NCBI GenBank assembly: GCA_034437035.1
Contig: DAOTUI010000247.1
Coordinates: 1-64,000, forward strand
Source of the DNA: CAKZQX01 sp034437035
Lineage (GTDB): Bacteria; Chloroflexota; Chloroflexia; Chloroflexales; Chloroflexaceae
Reading direction: 5' to 3'
Length of the DNA stretch: 64,000 nt
Shown one piece after another: positions 23,874 to 32,753 of the stretch. The notes below the pieces were generated by a model. The model had not been told where the DNA came from and did no database searches. It saw only the letters and a program-made list of their open reading frames with translations. Each line of letters begins with the position of its first letter. Position 1 is the stretch's first letter. Made by a program: the position numbers and the translations under genes.

Positions 23874-26042
23874 TCAGACAGCTTCTTGCAACACACCCAG
23901 CGTCCGTTCTCGATCCACCAGCGGGAGCGCGAACGTAAAGCGGCTCCCCTGGTCTATCTCGCTCTGAACCCAGATCCGTCCATTATGTCCCTCAACAATC
24001 TGTTGACAGATCGACAGACCCAACCCCAGATGGGTGCCCTGGTTCGACGGCGCGCGATGCGCCCGATAGAATCGACTGAAAATTTTTGCCTGCTCTTCGG
24101 GCGGGATACCCATTCCCGTATCGCTGACAAAAATTTGCACTTCAGTATCGCACACTTCCACGCCGATTGCAATAGTACCACCGGCTGAAGTTGCTTTTAT
24201 CGCATTCTCTGCCAGGTTGGTAATCACCTGTCCAATCCGTTCGCCATCCACCAGCAACTCTGGAATATCGGGTTGAACCTCGGACACCAGTGTCAATCCG
24301 GCCTGTTCCGCCTGAAGCTGTAGCCGCGCAGAGGTTGACTCAACCAGCGCAGCAACATCACACCAGTCGGGCTGTAACCGCAATCGGCCGGAGTCCAGGC
24401 GATTAAACTCCAGCAACTCCGTAATGCGTCCCTTCAGTTGTTCAACCTGACCATCAGCGAGACCCAGGAACTCCTCTTGCACCTCAGAGAGTGGCCCGAC
24501 ACGCCCTTGAAGGACAATTTTCAGAAAACCATTGAGGGTATTCAGCGGATTGCGTAACTCATGCGAAACCATCGAAATAAACTCGGTGCGCGCCCGCTCT
24601 TCGGCTTTATGATCCGTAATATCGTGCAGCACAATTGCCACATGTGACGGATCTTCCTCAGCAATACGCACCAGCGAGGCAAACGCGTGGAAGACCAGTT
24701 CATCATCGTCATCTTGCGTACCAACGCGTAATTCCCGACGCAGCTTCATCGTCTCTTCGCCTCGCACATCACCCGCTAACCGCCGCAACTGCTCGTGCAG
24801 GCTTGAACGGGAGGCGGCTGAACTGGACAGCACCTGGTAGGCTACCGGGTTGGCAATATTCACCTCATTGCGGCTGTTGAAGACAATCAGGCCATCACCA
24901 ATATCGCGCAGTACCGCCTCAAGCATGGCTTCCTGGTGCGCAAGCTCAGAGTGCAGTTCGGCATTATTAATTGCAACCCATGCCTGAATACCGAAGGAAT
25001 TCAGATGCCGGGCCTCGGACGAAGTAAACACCTGACGTTGCGTGCTTAACACACTCAATGCCCCGCGCACAACACCATTCACATCAATCAGTGGTACACT
25101 CAACGCCGCAATAACACCGCTACGATAGAGCTCCTGCCATTCCCGCTCGCGGAGGGTATCGCTGACGATTAAGGCACTCTGCTGCTGCACAACGCGCCGT
25201 GCCAGCGGCTCGGCCCAATCGGTGGGCAGTACCACATCAAGCGAGAGCGTATGATGCGTGAATCCCGACTCATTGGAGAGCGAAAGCGCCGCCGCCGAAA
25301 CACGGGCCGTGCCCAGCATCTGCATCGCGTTATCGAGAATCTGGCTAAACACCTGTTCAAGGTTCAGTGACCCGGTTACGGCACGGAGACTCTCTTCAAG
25401 CGCCTGCTGTGAACGAATACGCACACGCAGGTCATTGTTAATACTCTCCATCTCCGCCACCCGCGACTCATACGACTGGCGCTGGCGTTCAAGCTGTTGG
25501 TCCAACCGGATATTATCGCTCAGTCGGCGCTGGCCAAGGACAATCACCAGCGTGACGAAGCCCAGACTACCAATCAGAAGACCCCAGTAGGCCGGGTTAT
25601 GCTGAACATCTGTCAGACTGGCTGCCAGGTACAGGGGACCAAGCAACGCGGGAACCAGCAGCATCCAGAGGAAATACCGACGGTACAGGAGTGCTTTAAT
25701 TGCCAGCACTGCATAGAGCGGAAAGATATCCGGATGGAGCGGACCACTGGCCATCAGCAGCAGGATCACCAGCATGGCATCGCTCAGAATTGAACTGACA
25801 TGGAAAACCCTGTGCCAGGCATGCAGGTGGCTCAGGCGCGGGTGGCGCAACGCAATCAACAGTGAGAGATTAAACAGCGCATAGCCAACCAGCACGGTCC
25901 AGGCACTGGGGGTAAGCTGCAGATTTGCAAACCACCAGGCAATTCCAAAGATGGGCAACGGCAAAAGTGAACGTGCCCGATTACGACCCTGAGGCTGTAG
26001 CCAGGGCTGAGCACGCGCAAGAAACACGTCACTAGCAGTCAT
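23874..26042 (-). CDS. Membrane histidine kinase (7TM-like, GAF, PAS, HisKA, HATPase)
   Basis: The product is 722 aa from MTASDVFLARAQ. About six hydrophobic helices span residues 25-185, then a coiled linker (RQSYESRVAEMESINNDLRVRIRSQ), a GAF domain (about 215-365), a PAS-like domain (about 375-475), the H-box MVSHELRNPLN with His494, N-box NLAENAIKAT, G1 DTGMGIP and G2 GLGLSICQQIV. AGGAG precedes ATG 26042. The gene follows its probable partner response regulator by 108 bases on the same strand, forming a two-component operon. Confidence 0.93.
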   Translation of the reverse strand: MTASDVFLARAQPWLQPQGRNRARSLLPLPIFGIAWWFANLQLTPSAWTVLVGYALFNLSLLIALRHPRLSHLHAWHRVFHVSSILSDAMLVILLLMASGPLHPDIFPLYAVLAIKALLYRRYFLWMLLVPALLGPLYLAASLTDVQHNPAYWGLLIGSLGFVTLVIVLGQRRLSDNIRLDQQLERQRQSYESRVAEMESINNDLRVRIRSQQALEESLRAVTGSLNLEQVFSQILDNAMQMLGTARVSAAALSLSNESGFTHHTLSLDVVLPTDWAEPLARRVVQQQSALIVSDTLREREWQELYRSGVIAALSVPLIDVNGVVRGALSVLSTQRQVFTSSEARHLNSFGIQAWVAINNAELHSELAHQEAMLEAVLRDIGDGLIVFNSRNEVNIANPVAYQVLSSSAASRSSLHEQLRRLAGDVRGEETMKLRRELRVGTQDDDDELVFHAFASLVRIAEEDPSHVAIVLHDITDHKAEERARTEFISMVSHELRNPLNTLNGFLKIVLQGRVGPLSEVQEEFLGLADGQVEQLKGRITELLEFNRLDSGRLRLQPDWCDVAALVESTSARLQLQAEQAGLTLVSEVQPDIPELLVDGERIGQVITNLAENAIKATSAGGTIAIGVEVCDTEVQIFVSDTGMGIPPEEQAKIFSRFYRAHRAPSNQGTHLGLGLSICQQIVEGHNGRIWVQSEIDQGSRFTFALPLVDRERTLGVLQEAV

Positions 26043-26150
26043 AGGCCGGCATCTCCTGAAGGGAAATTGTGTATGGCACAGACGGCCTATCTTCAACACA
26101 TCGCAAATACGCCACCAGGTTTCCGACGATCATCACAGCTTCCCAAACCA

Positions 26151-26831
26151 CTATGCTTCAAACTTATACCCAAGATTACGAACAGTAATCACATGGTGCG
26201 GATGCTCCGGGTCTTTCTCAACCTTGGTGCGCAGTCGGCGAATATAGACCGCCACGAGATTACTTTCCCCTTCATAGTCATAGCCCCAGACCTTGCTGAG
26301 GATCTGGCTGGTATTCAACACACGACCTGAATTCTTCATCAGATAGTAGAGCAGGCGAAACTCGAGCGGTGTCAACTCAACGGCCCGACCATCGTCGAAC
26401 AGCACTTTATGCTCGACCGGGTCCAGGGTAAGACCACCCTGGCTCAGGCGCGAAGATGGATTGAGCATATCGCTGTTGCGCCGCCGAAGCACGGCCTCAA
26501 CCCGCGCCAGCAACTCGGAAGGCTCGAACGGCTTGACCAGATAGTCATCGCCACCGATCTGCAAGCCCATGACGCGATCTTGCAACTGTGAACGCCCGGA
26601 CAGGAAAATAATGGGCACATCGGAGGTGCGTCGGATCTGACGACAAATATCAAAGCCGCTTGACTTGGGCATCATAACGTCCAGGAGGATCAAATCCGGG
26701 TTGTGTTGCTCCACCGACTGCAAGATAGTCGAGGCGTCATATGCCTTGTAGACGCGGTATCCGGCCTCTTCGAGCACAAACGAAGTCAATTTCACACTAG
26801 GTATATCATCATCGGCAACCAGAATATGCAT
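26151..26831 (-). CDS. OmpR/PhoB-family response regulator
   Basis: The product is 226 aa, starting MHILVADDDIPSVKLTSFVL. The receiver domain has the acidic pair DDD at 7-9, the phospho-acceptor Asp51 in LILLDVMMPKS and the lysine in YLVKPFEP. The C-terminal winged helix is complete (LTPLEFRLLYYLMKNSGRVLNTSQILSKVWGYDYEGESNLVAVYIRRLRTKVE). AAGGAG lies seven bases before the ATG. It is the first gene of an operon with the membrane kinase at 23874. Three tandem 14-bp repeats lie directly upstream and could be its own binding sites. Confidence 0.95.
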   Translation of the reverse strand: MHILVADDDIPSVKLTSFVLEEAGYRVYKAYDASTILQSVEQHNPDLILLDVMMPKSSGFDICRQIRRTSDVPIIFLSGRSQLQDRVMGLQIGGDDYLVKPFEPSELLARVEAVLRRRNSDMLNPSSRLSQGGLTLDPVEHKVLFDDGRAVELTPLEFRLLYYLMKNSGRVLNTSQILSKVWGYDYEGESNLVAVYIRRLRTKVEKDPEHPHHVITVRNLGYKFEA

Positions 26832-26855
26832 TGCTGCACTCCTTAATATCTTTCC

Positions 26856-26897
26856 AGGTAGTTGTTTGCAGGTAGTTGTTTGCAGGTAGTTGTTTGC
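26856..26897 (-). repeat. Three tandem 14-bp repeats upstream of the response regulator
   Basis: AGGTAGTTGTTTGC occurs three times without interruption at 26856-26869, 26870-26883 and 26884-26897. It starts 25 bases upstream of the response-regulator ATG. OmpR-type regulators often bind tandem direct repeats, so autoregulation is plausible, but a replication-slippage origin is equally possible. The remaining 26898-27161 shows no gene. Confidence 0.75.
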
Positions 26898-27161
26898 AGG
26901 CAACGAAAACTTTGGGTGTCCCTATCTAATATATAACTCCGCGAAGTTGCATAAAGTTACGCGGATTTGGCGAGACTTTGAAAATTCCGTCGCATGCATT
27001 GCGTGGGCGCTTCCATCGGGCGTAGACAACACCGAGATTACCGAACGGAGGGATAGATCATGGTCATCACGGAGCAGACCGCGATGGTGTGCCGCATGAC
27101 ACACCAGTCCGCTGCCGTTGATCACCGCTGTGGTGAAAAAGAGTTATGTGCGCTTCTCCGA

Positions 27162-28649
27162 CTAGTAAGCGTTTTCTTGCTTGCCGGTTAGAAACGCAAC
27201 GACTGTTTTTAGAATGATCTTGATATCAAACAGGAGCGACCAGTTCTCAATATAGTAGAGATCATAGCGGGTGCGCTCCTCGATACTAGTGTCGCCGCGC
27301 AGTCCGTTGACCTGGGCCCAACCGGTAATGCCGGCCTTTTCCTTGTGGCGGCGCATGTAACGCGGAATCTGCCGGCTGAAGTGCTCCACCCACTTGGGCT
27401 GTTCCGGACGCGGCCCCACGACACTCATATCGCCCAGCAGCGCGTTAATAAACTGGGGCAACTCATCAATTGAGTAGCGGCGCAGCAGCGCCCCCAACCG
27501 CGTCACGCGCGGATCATTCGGCCGGGTCCAGCCTGGCCCTTTGTGCTCGGAGTCGATGCACATGGTGCGGAATTTGAGCATCCAGAAGGGTTTCCCGTCA
27601 AGACCTACCCGCTCTTGCCAAAAAAAGACGGGTCCGGGTGAGTCCAGGCGCACCAGCAGTGCAACCAGGATCAGCAACGGCGCGGTCAGGAGCAGGACCG
27701 CGCCCGCGACAACGATATCGAGCCCCCGCTTGAGCGTCTGGTTCCAGGGACTATCCAGAGCGGCATTCTTCACGCTGACCAGCGGCAGACCGCTCAGGTC
27801 GCCAATCGAGACCTCGTTGTTAGTGATGAGATGGAAGGTATCCGGATAGACTTTGATCGTGACGGCCTCGTTCTCAACCGACGAAATGATATCGAGGAGA
27901 TCATCCGGCGTGCGCCCGGAGAGGGCCACCAGCACTTCGTCAGCCTGCGTTGCACGCACAACCCGATCAAGATGGCTGGTACGGCCCAGGACCGGCAGCC
28001 CTTCAATCATTGTCCCGACCTCGTAGGTATCGGACAGAAATCCCTGCACCCGGTAGCCCAGTTCCGGCGAGCGGCGAATCGTATTCCAGACGGCCTGGCC
28101 GGGCGTACGCGCGCCGACAATCAGCACACGCCGCAGATCAATGCCCTGCGAACGTAACCGGAAGACCAGACCGCGATGGAAGAAGCGCAGCATGACGCTG
28201 CTACCGATTGCCACCAACCAGCCAAACGCAATGATCGATGCGGTCCAGGGCAGGCTGGCATAGCCAAACAGCGGCAAAACCGAGGTATTGATCATCAGCG
28301 CCAGAACGGTCGTCAGCGAGATGGCGGTAAACACTTTGTAGGCTTCATCAACACGTGACGCGCCCCGCCGCAGGTCGTAGAGGCCATTGGCACTAAAGGC
28401 AAATCCAAACACCAGATTGAAGAGCAGCAGAAATAGCCCGAAGGAAAGCGGGTCTTCCGGCAACTGGAGGGCGTTCGCCTGAATCTCCGGCAAATGCCGG
28501 ATATAGACGCCGATAAACGACGCATTAACCGCAGCGGCATCACAGCCGATTAACACGAGCATCAACAACACGCGCCAGACGCGGTCGCGAGGACGCCCGC
28601 CGTTAGCCGACGCGGCGTACCGCTGCGGGGCGGATGAAATTGCGGCCAA
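27162..28649 (-). CDS. Exopolysaccharide polyprenyl-phosphate sugar-1-phosphate transferase
   Basis: The product is 495 aa of the WcaJ/WbaP-type bacterial sugar transferase family. There are four or five N-terminal membrane helices, a cytoplasmic CoA-binding-like domain (RVLIVGARTPGQAVWNTIRRSPELGYRVQGFL), then the catalytic half with the membrane hairpin before RLDSPGPVFFWQERVG, the LKFRTM motif, the RRYSIDELPQFINALLGDMSVVGPRPE signature and AGITGWAQVNGLRGD. It transfers a sugar phosphate from an NDP-sugar to undecaprenyl phosphate, the first step of repeat-unit assembly. The likely start is TTG with AAGGAG ten bases upstream. It overlaps the end of the glycosyltransferase gene by 47 bases. 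Confidence 0.93.
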   Translation of the reverse strand: MAAISSAPQRYAASANGGRPRDRVWRVLLMLVLIGCDAAAVNASFIGVYIRHLPEIQANALQLPEDPLSFGLFLLLFNLVFGFAFSANGLYDLRRGASRVDEAYKVFTAISLTTVLALMINTSVLPLFGYASLPWTASIIAFGWLVAIGSSVMLRFFHRGLVFRLRSQGIDLRRVLIVGARTPGQAVWNTIRRSPELGYRVQGFLSDTYEVGTMIEGLPVLGRTSHLDRVVRATQADEVLVALSGRTPDDLLDIISSVENEAVTIKVYPDTFHLITNNEVSIGDLSGLPLVSVKNAALDSPWNQTLKRGLDIVVAGAVLLLTAPLLILVALLVRLDSPGPVFFWQERVGLDGKPFWMLKFRTMCIDSEHKGPGWTRPNDPRVTRLGALLRRYSIDELPQFINALLGDMSVVGPRPEQPKWVEHFSRQIPRYMRRHKEKAGITGWAQVNGLRGDTSIEERTRYDLYYIENWSLLFDIKIILKTVVAFLTGKQENAY

Positions 28650-29502
28650 GGGCTATGATCTCCTTGAGCGTAATTCCAAATTCGATCAGCACATTGAGCG
28701 GCGCAGGTGTGATTGCAGCATAGTGCTTCCGATGGAAAATACGCATCGCTTCATAGAAAGCCCGAATGGATGGGATGGCCCGGCGCGTACTGGCGGCGCG
28801 CTTGTAGTGCAGCACCTGCACTCCAGGATAGTAGAGAACACGCCAGCCATACTGTTTGATCCGGTAGGCCCAGTCGAGATCTTCACCATACATAAAGAAC
28901 TGCTCGTCAAGCAGGCCCACTTCACGGATAATGCCGGTACGGAGCAACATACATGCCCCCACCACCGCGTCAACCTCTGTTTCGGTGTCAGGATCGAGAT
29001 AGGAGAGGTTGTAACGTCCAAAGCGTCGGCTGCGGGGAAAGAGCTGCGCCAGCCCGGTCATACGGTAGAACGCAACCTCAGGCGTGGGAAACGACCGGCG
29101 GCAGGCCAGATCAAGCGAGCCATCGGCCAGAACCAACTTTGGCCCCACCACGCCCACATCTGCATGCGTTTCAAGATAATCTCCCAGCCCATCGAGTGCT
29201 CCCGGTGGCACAACCGTATCATTGTTAAGCAGTAAAACATAGTCCGGTGCATCCGCCTGCCGAACAATCTCGCGGAGTGCCAGGTTATTACCATAGGCAA
29301 AGCCGCCATTTCGCGCACTGACAATCAGGCGCACCTGGGGGAAACGGGTGCGGACAACATCCACACTCGCATCACGCGAGGCATTATCAACCACCCAGAC
29401 CTCCAGCGAGCAGCGGGTGGGGGTAGCATAGATTGAGCCCAGGCAGTCGGCCAGCAGGTCGGCCCGGTTATAGTTAAGAATGACAATGGCGAGAGCAGGC
29501 AT
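28603..29502 (-). CDS. Family 2 glycosyltransferase (rhamnosyltransferase-like)
   Basis: The product is 299 aa beginning MPALAIVILNYNRADLLADC, the GT2 start. It has NGGFAYGNNLALREIV, the metal-binding LLNNDTVVPPGAL (DXD position), GACMLLRTGIIREVGLLDEQFFMYGEDLDWAYRIKQYGWRVLYYPGVQVLHY (acceptor-side ED motif) and a C-terminal amphipathic region. It likely adds a sugar, possibly rhamnose, to a lipid-linked oligosaccharide. Its overlap with the polyprenyl sugar-phosphate transferase points to joint expression in an exopolysaccharide pathway. No flippase or polymerase is present in the window. Confidence 0.92.
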   Translation of the reverse strand: MPALAIVILNYNRADLLADCLGSIYATPTRCSLEVWVVDNASRDASVDVVRTRFPQVRLIVSARNGGFAYGNNLALREIVRQADAPDYVLLLNNDTVVPPGALDGLGDYLETHADVGVVGPKLVLADGSLDLACRRSFPTPEVAFYRMTGLAQLFPRSRRFGRYNLSYLDPDTETEVDAVVGACMLLRTGIIREVGLLDEQFFMYGEDLDWAYRIKQYGWRVLYYPGVQVLHYKRAASTRRAIPSIRAFYEAMRIFHRKHYAAITPAPLNVLIEFGITLKEIIALGRNFIRPAAVRRVG

Positions 29503-29992
29503 AGTTCATTAAAAATTTGTCATCAAAGAGTTATACTGCTATAGACGCTTGAATAGATCCGGTCAGGCTTTCACCTTTCACGACTTTCGGGTAAGGTACT
29601 ACCATTATACATCGCATGGAGTACGATTCAGTTACACGCGAGAAAGGCATCAGAAAGCCCTCAGTTGCCTGTCAGATTTCCAAACAGTACCGTCTGGAAG
29701 CCTAAACATGGCATTGCGCCACCGTAATACAACGACGATCTGTGACCGTCGGGCGTTGCGTGTATCGACTGATGCAACCAGGATCAAACAACTCAGGGGA
29801 AAGTGTCGCTGTCAGCCGGATCGATCTATACTCCCTTGGAAGTATATTATGTTAAGTCCATGCTATGTAACAACATTTATTGCTGAATGTTGCAAGAATT
29901 GTTCCATTGTCGTATCGAATTGCACGTTACAAGCTGTTTCTTGCATTCGATACCACGCCCCGCGCGAATATTCGTTCCTCGCACGACGCTCA
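29503..29992. other. Gene-free, relatively AT-rich intergenic stretch
   Basis: These 490 bases show no reading frame with a credible start signal or protein-like composition, and no element of the palindromic family until 30000. They presumably contain the promoter of the exopolysaccharide genes. The inverted words TCGTATCGAATTGCA and TGCATTCGATA near 29910-29955 are suggestive but imperfect. Confidence 0.4.
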
Positions 29993-29999
29993 TGAATGA

Positions 30000-30196
30000 C
30001 ACGACTTACGCGGTGGACATTCAAATCAGGCATTTGCCTGAATGAACGGCCCGATTCGCCTGCGGCAGCGTGGTACCTGATCTATCTTTTTCACAAAAAA
30101 TTTGCACAGAATGCAAATTTTTTGTGAAAAAGAATGGAGTCTTCCGCCCTGCCGGAGGCGAAATACTCTGCCAAGTCAGTGACCGCATAACGCGTG
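30000..30196 (+). mobile_element. Palindromic element, copy 6 (first of a tandem trio)
   Basis: The ends CACGACTTACGCGGT and ACCGCATAACGCGTG are flanked on both sides by TGAATGA (29993-29999 and 30197-30203). The hairpin core is TTTGCAC-AGA-ATGCAAA within CACAAAAAA/TTTTTTGTG, with a single C/A mismatch next to the loop. Confidence 0.92.
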
Positions 30197-30203
30197 TGAA
30201 TGA

Positions 30204-30418
30204 CACGCGTTACGCGGTGGGTGTACAAATCAGACACATGCTCCCACAACGGCAGTCTTCGCCTGCGGCAGCATGGTACTGTTTGATCTTTTTCACGAAC
30301 ATTTGGCTCGGAGTGCCAAATGTTCGTGAAAAAGAATGTTCCATTCCACCCTACCGGAGGCGAATTGGGCCATTTGTCCAGACAGACGCCTGGTTTGGAA
30401 CCGACCGCGTAACTCCTG
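30204..30418 (+). mobile_element. Palindromic element, copy 7 (second of a tandem trio)
   Basis: The ends are CACGCGTTACGCGGT and ACCGCGTAACTCCTG. The left target repeat TGAATGA is shared with copy 6; the right one is TGAATGA after three extra bases (30422-30428). The hairpin core TTGGCTC-GGA-GTGCCAA differs from copy 6, so it is not a simple tandem duplicate of its neighbour. Confidence 0.9.
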
Positions 30419-30428
30419 CCGTGAATGA

Positions 30429-30577
30429 CACGACTTACGCGGTGAGTGGTCAAACTGGACGTTTGACCAGATGAAAGCAGTCGTCGCCTGCGGCAGCATG
30501 GTACTGTTTGATCTTTGGTCTCTTCCGCCCTACCAGAGGCGATATCCGCTTCCAAACGCGGGACGGCCTAACGCGTG
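30429..30577 (+). mobile_element. Palindromic element, copy 8, hairpin deleted (third of a tandem trio)
   Basis: The ends are CACGACTTACGCGGT and ACGGCCTAACGCGTG, flanked by TGAATGA on both sides (30422-30428 and 30578-30584). Left and right arm motifs are present, but the central hairpin has been lost between GTTTGATCTTTG and GTCTCTTCCGCCC. It is 149 bp long. Confidence 0.88.
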
Positions 30578-30602
30578 TGAATGATTTGTCACGCATTCCG
30601 AT

Positions 30603-30631
30603 TTGACAGAACATCGCAAACCATGTAATCT
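30603..30631 (+). promoter_or_regulatory. Consensus sigma70-type promoter
   Basis: TTGACA (30603-30608), a 17-base spacer and TAATCT (30626-30631) point toward the HNH nuclease gene, which starts 330 bases downstream. It lies just after the tandem element trio. Confidence 0.65.
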
Positions 30632-30637
30632 GTTAGT

Positions 30638-30950
30638 GCTTGAGAAAGCTATACCTGTCTCAGGCACATTCCATCTTCAGGGGTTTAGCGAGAAGACTGC
30701 ATGTATTTTGGTAAACGACAAGCGGAACAGATTTACCCGGTCGCGGTAACGGCACCGGGGCATGCAGCCATGCACGCGTTAAGGGGGCATACCGCAGTCT
30801 GGCGTGCAGGTTACTGGCATGCCAGGGTTATGCGTTCCGTGCGGGCGGTTTCATCAGCCGGCCCGATGCTCGTTATGGCTCTTTAAGGTGGACCGTGTCC
30901 CCCTGCGAGAGCCACAGTTGTACTAGTATACAACGGTTCTTGAAAAGGGG
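30638..30950 (+). other. Long untranslated leader or unassigned small RNA region
   Basis: Between the strong promoter and the HNH start there are about 315 bases with several short inverted words: TGGCGTGC..GCATGCCA near 30800, CGGGC..GCCGGCCCG near 30843-30867, and GTTGTA-CTAG-TATACAAC near 30917-30934. A 61-codon frame (30701-30886) is present but lacks a good ribosome site and protein-like composition. No known RNA family (tmRNA, 6S, SRP, RNase P) was recognised. Confidence 0.35.
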
Positions 30951-30959
30951 GTGGTCATC

Positions 30960-31466
30960 TTGGGGCAACGAGTCCTCGTTCTCAATGCCAGCTACGAACC
31001 GCTACAACTCATCTCCGTTCGCCGCGCCGTTATCCTGCTGCTCCAGGAGAAGGCAGAGCTTGTGGAAGCTGCCACCCAGCAGCTCCGGGCCAGTGAGTTT
31101 TCTCTGAATATGCCCATCGTTATTCGCCTGGTGCGGTATATCAAAATCCCACGGCGGCTTAAGTTACCCTGCTCCCGGCGTGGTGTGCTTGCTCGTGACC
31201 GTGAAACCTGCCAGTATTGTGGTATCCAGCCAGGACGCACGCAGTTGACGGTTGATCATGTGATCCCGCGTTCTCAGGGCGGCCTGACCACCTGGGATAA
31301 TGTGGTGCTGGCCTGCCGTGACTGTAACCATAAGAAGGGCGGACGTACACCCGAACAGGCTAATATGGTGCTGCTCTCAAAGCCGCGCCAACCGCAGTAT
31401 GTCGCGTTTGCGCTGATGGGTGAACTGGAACGCAACGACATCTGGCGCAAGTATGCCTTTAGCTGA
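30960..31466 (+). CDS. HNH endonuclease
   Basis: The product is 168 aa starting at TTG 30960 (MGQRVLVLNASYEPLQLISV), a start typical of this family. AAAAGGGGG stands about nine bases upstream; a GTG nine bases earlier is too close to that site. The HNH core reads CQYCG..QLTVDHVIPRSQGGLTTWDNVVLACRDCNHKKGGRTPEQA, with paired CxxC motifs for zinc and the DH/N/H catalytic set. This is a common housekeeping-type HNH protein of Chloroflexota, Actinobacteria and Cyanobacteria with no established role; it is not a homing endonuclease in an intron here. It overlaps closely with yraN. Confidence 0.92.
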   Translation: MGQRVLVLNASYEPLQLISVRRAVILLLQEKAELVEAATQQLRASEFSLNMPIVIRLVRYIKIPRRLKLPCSRRGVLARDRETCQYCGIQPGRTQLTVDHVIPRSQGGLTTWDNVVLACRDCNHKKGGRTPEQANMVLLSKPRQPQYVAFALMGELERNDIWRKYAFS

Positions 31467-31467
31467 T

Positions 31468-31830
31468 ATGCGCCGACATCTGGGTGATTTTGGCGAGGCG
31501 GCAGCCGCAGCATATCTGATCCGCCAGGGTTATGTTGTGTGCGAACGCCAGTGGCACTGTCGTAGTGGCGAGATTGACCTGATTGCCCGCCAGGGTGATC
31601 AGGTCGTTTTTGTGGAGGTGCGTACCCGGCGCAATACGCCATCCGGCAGTGCGGAGGAGTCGGTGACGCCGGCCAAACAGCAGCGGCTGGTCGAATTGGC
31701 GTATGCCTACATCGAGGCACATAACCTGGATGAACATACTCCCTGGCGCATTGATGTGATCGCTGTGCGGATTGACGGAGCCGGCCGCATCGTTCAGTTG
31801 ACCCATATCCCGCACGCGGTTGAGGAGTAA
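31468..31830 (+). CDS. yraN: YraN (UPF0102) family protein
   Basis: The product is 120 aa, the usual length for YraN, starting MRRHLGDFGEAAAAAYLIRQ. It has the family motif LGDFGEAAAAAYL, then GEIDLIARQGDQVVFVEVRTR, a PD-(D/E)xK nuclease-like core (E-x-D and ExR), and a C-terminal RIDVIAV. It is predicted to be a nuclease of the Holliday-junction-resolvase fold, with no proven function. ATG 31468 follows the HNH stop by one base, so translation is coupled; an in-frame ATG 15 bases earlier is also possible. Confidence 0.92.
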   Translation: MRRHLGDFGEAAAAAYLIRQGYVVCERQWHCRSGEIDLIARQGDQVVFVEVRTRRNTPSGSAEESVTPAKQQRLVELAYAYIEAHNLDEHTPWRIDVIAVRIDGAGRIVQLTHIPHAVEE

Positions 31831-31841
31831 CAGGTAGATAT

Positions 31842-31871
31842 TTGACGCTCTTGCAAGGTTTCTGCTATACT
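31842..31871 (+). promoter_or_regulatory. Promoter for the DHH-like gene
   Basis: TTGACG (31842-31847), an 18-base spacer and TATACT (31866-31871) lie between yraN and the next gene. The position of this -10 box rules out the upstream TTG at 31871 as a translation start and supports the GTG at 31919. Confidence 0.7.
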
Positions 31872-31918
31872 TGAAGCCTCAAGTATATGGTAAGATCCTA
31901 GAATGCGAGTGCGATTGC

Positions 31919-32752
31919 GTGCGGTGCCCTCAAACAATCGTTGGTCACCTGGCACCAGACCTGGATTGTCTGGCAGCCATCTGGATCCTTGTCCGCTTTG
32001 GTGGAGCAGGCGACGCCGAGCTGGTTTTTGTCCCGGCCGGACAGACGCTCAATGGTCAACCTGCCGATAGTGACCCGCGCATTGTCCATGTTGATACCGG
32101 ATGTGGCCGGTTTGACCATCATCAGGGGGCTGACCCCTCTCTGAGTGCCGCGGAACTGGTGCGTCGAGCGGTAGCGAATGATGACCCGGTGCTGCAACGG
32201 CTGGTTGAGCAGGTGACACGCCTGGATCATGCCGATGTGCCACGGGGAGCATCTCCGCTTTTCTTCACGGTAAATGACCTGATTGCCGGGTATAACCAGC
32301 TTTTCCCCACGCGCCCCCACCATGTCGTTCAGGCGATGTTGCCCAACCTGGATGCCTGGTATGCGCAAGAGCAGCGCCAGACACGCCTGGAAGGTGCGTT
32401 TGTGCGCCGGATGGAGTTTACCACGCCCTGGGGCCTGGGAATTGCTATGCAGAGTGACGATGGCGGTTCCAGCCGGCTGGCCTACCGGCATGGCGCAGTG
32501 CTCTATGCCTATCGGGATGGCCGGGGCAATATGGGCATTGCGGCACAGAGCCGCTCAGATGTGGACCTGGAACCGGTCTACTTTGATCTGAAGCAGGTGG
32601 ACGCGGCCGCCGACTGGTATCTGCACCCCAACCATCGCATGCTGCTCTGTGGAACGGCCAAAGCACCGCCACGCCAACCCTCCGGGCTCACCCTCGAAGA
32701 ACTGGTTGATGTGATTACCTGGGATCGCGGGGAAGTCATTCTGCGCCGGTAA
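31919..32752 (+). CDS. DHH-like phosphoesterase-type protein
   Basis: The product is 277 aa from GTG 31919. The start VGHLAPDLDCLAAIWILVRFG matches the DHH-superfamily metal motif (H..PD.D..AA.W.L), and HVDTGCGRFDHHQGAD gives the second metal motif with the HH pair. Later parts (TPWGLGIAMQSDDGGSSRLAYRHGAVLYAYRDGRGNMGIAAQ) resemble the C-terminal domain of MYG1/DHH-like proteins. A metal-dependent phosphoesterase or nuclease is likely; the substrate is unknown. It has its own promoter and converges with the PPOX-like gene, with two bases between the stop codons. Confidence 0.7.
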   Translation: MRCPQTIVGHLAPDLDCLAAIWILVRFGGAGDAELVFVPAGQTLNGQPADSDPRIVHVDTGCGRFDHHQGADPSLSAAELVRRAVANDDPVLQRLVEQVTRLDHADVPRGASPLFFTVNDLIAGYNQLFPTRPHHVVQAMLPNLDAWYAQEQRQTRLEGAFVRRMEFTTPWGLGIAMQSDDGGSSRLAYRHGAVLYAYRDGRGNMGIAAQSRSDVDLEPVYFDLKQVDAAADWYLHPNHRMLLCGTAKAPPRQPSGLTLEELVDVITWDRGEVILRR

Positions 32753-32753
32753 C

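Noticed and set aside
29549..29995. 148-codon open frame in the 29.5-30.0 kb gap
   Set aside because: It lacks a ribosome site, has an irregular composition with many Arg/His/Cys/Thr residues and no motif; it is probably a chance frame.
30701..30886. 61-codon frame in the HNH leader
   Set aside because: There is no convincing start signal and its composition is that of GC-rich chance sequence; kept only as part of the unassigned leader.
31871..31918. TTG at 31871 as start of the DHH-like gene
   Set aside because: It overlaps the -10 box of a good promoter, so it would lie before the transcript start; GTG 31919 begins right at the family homology.
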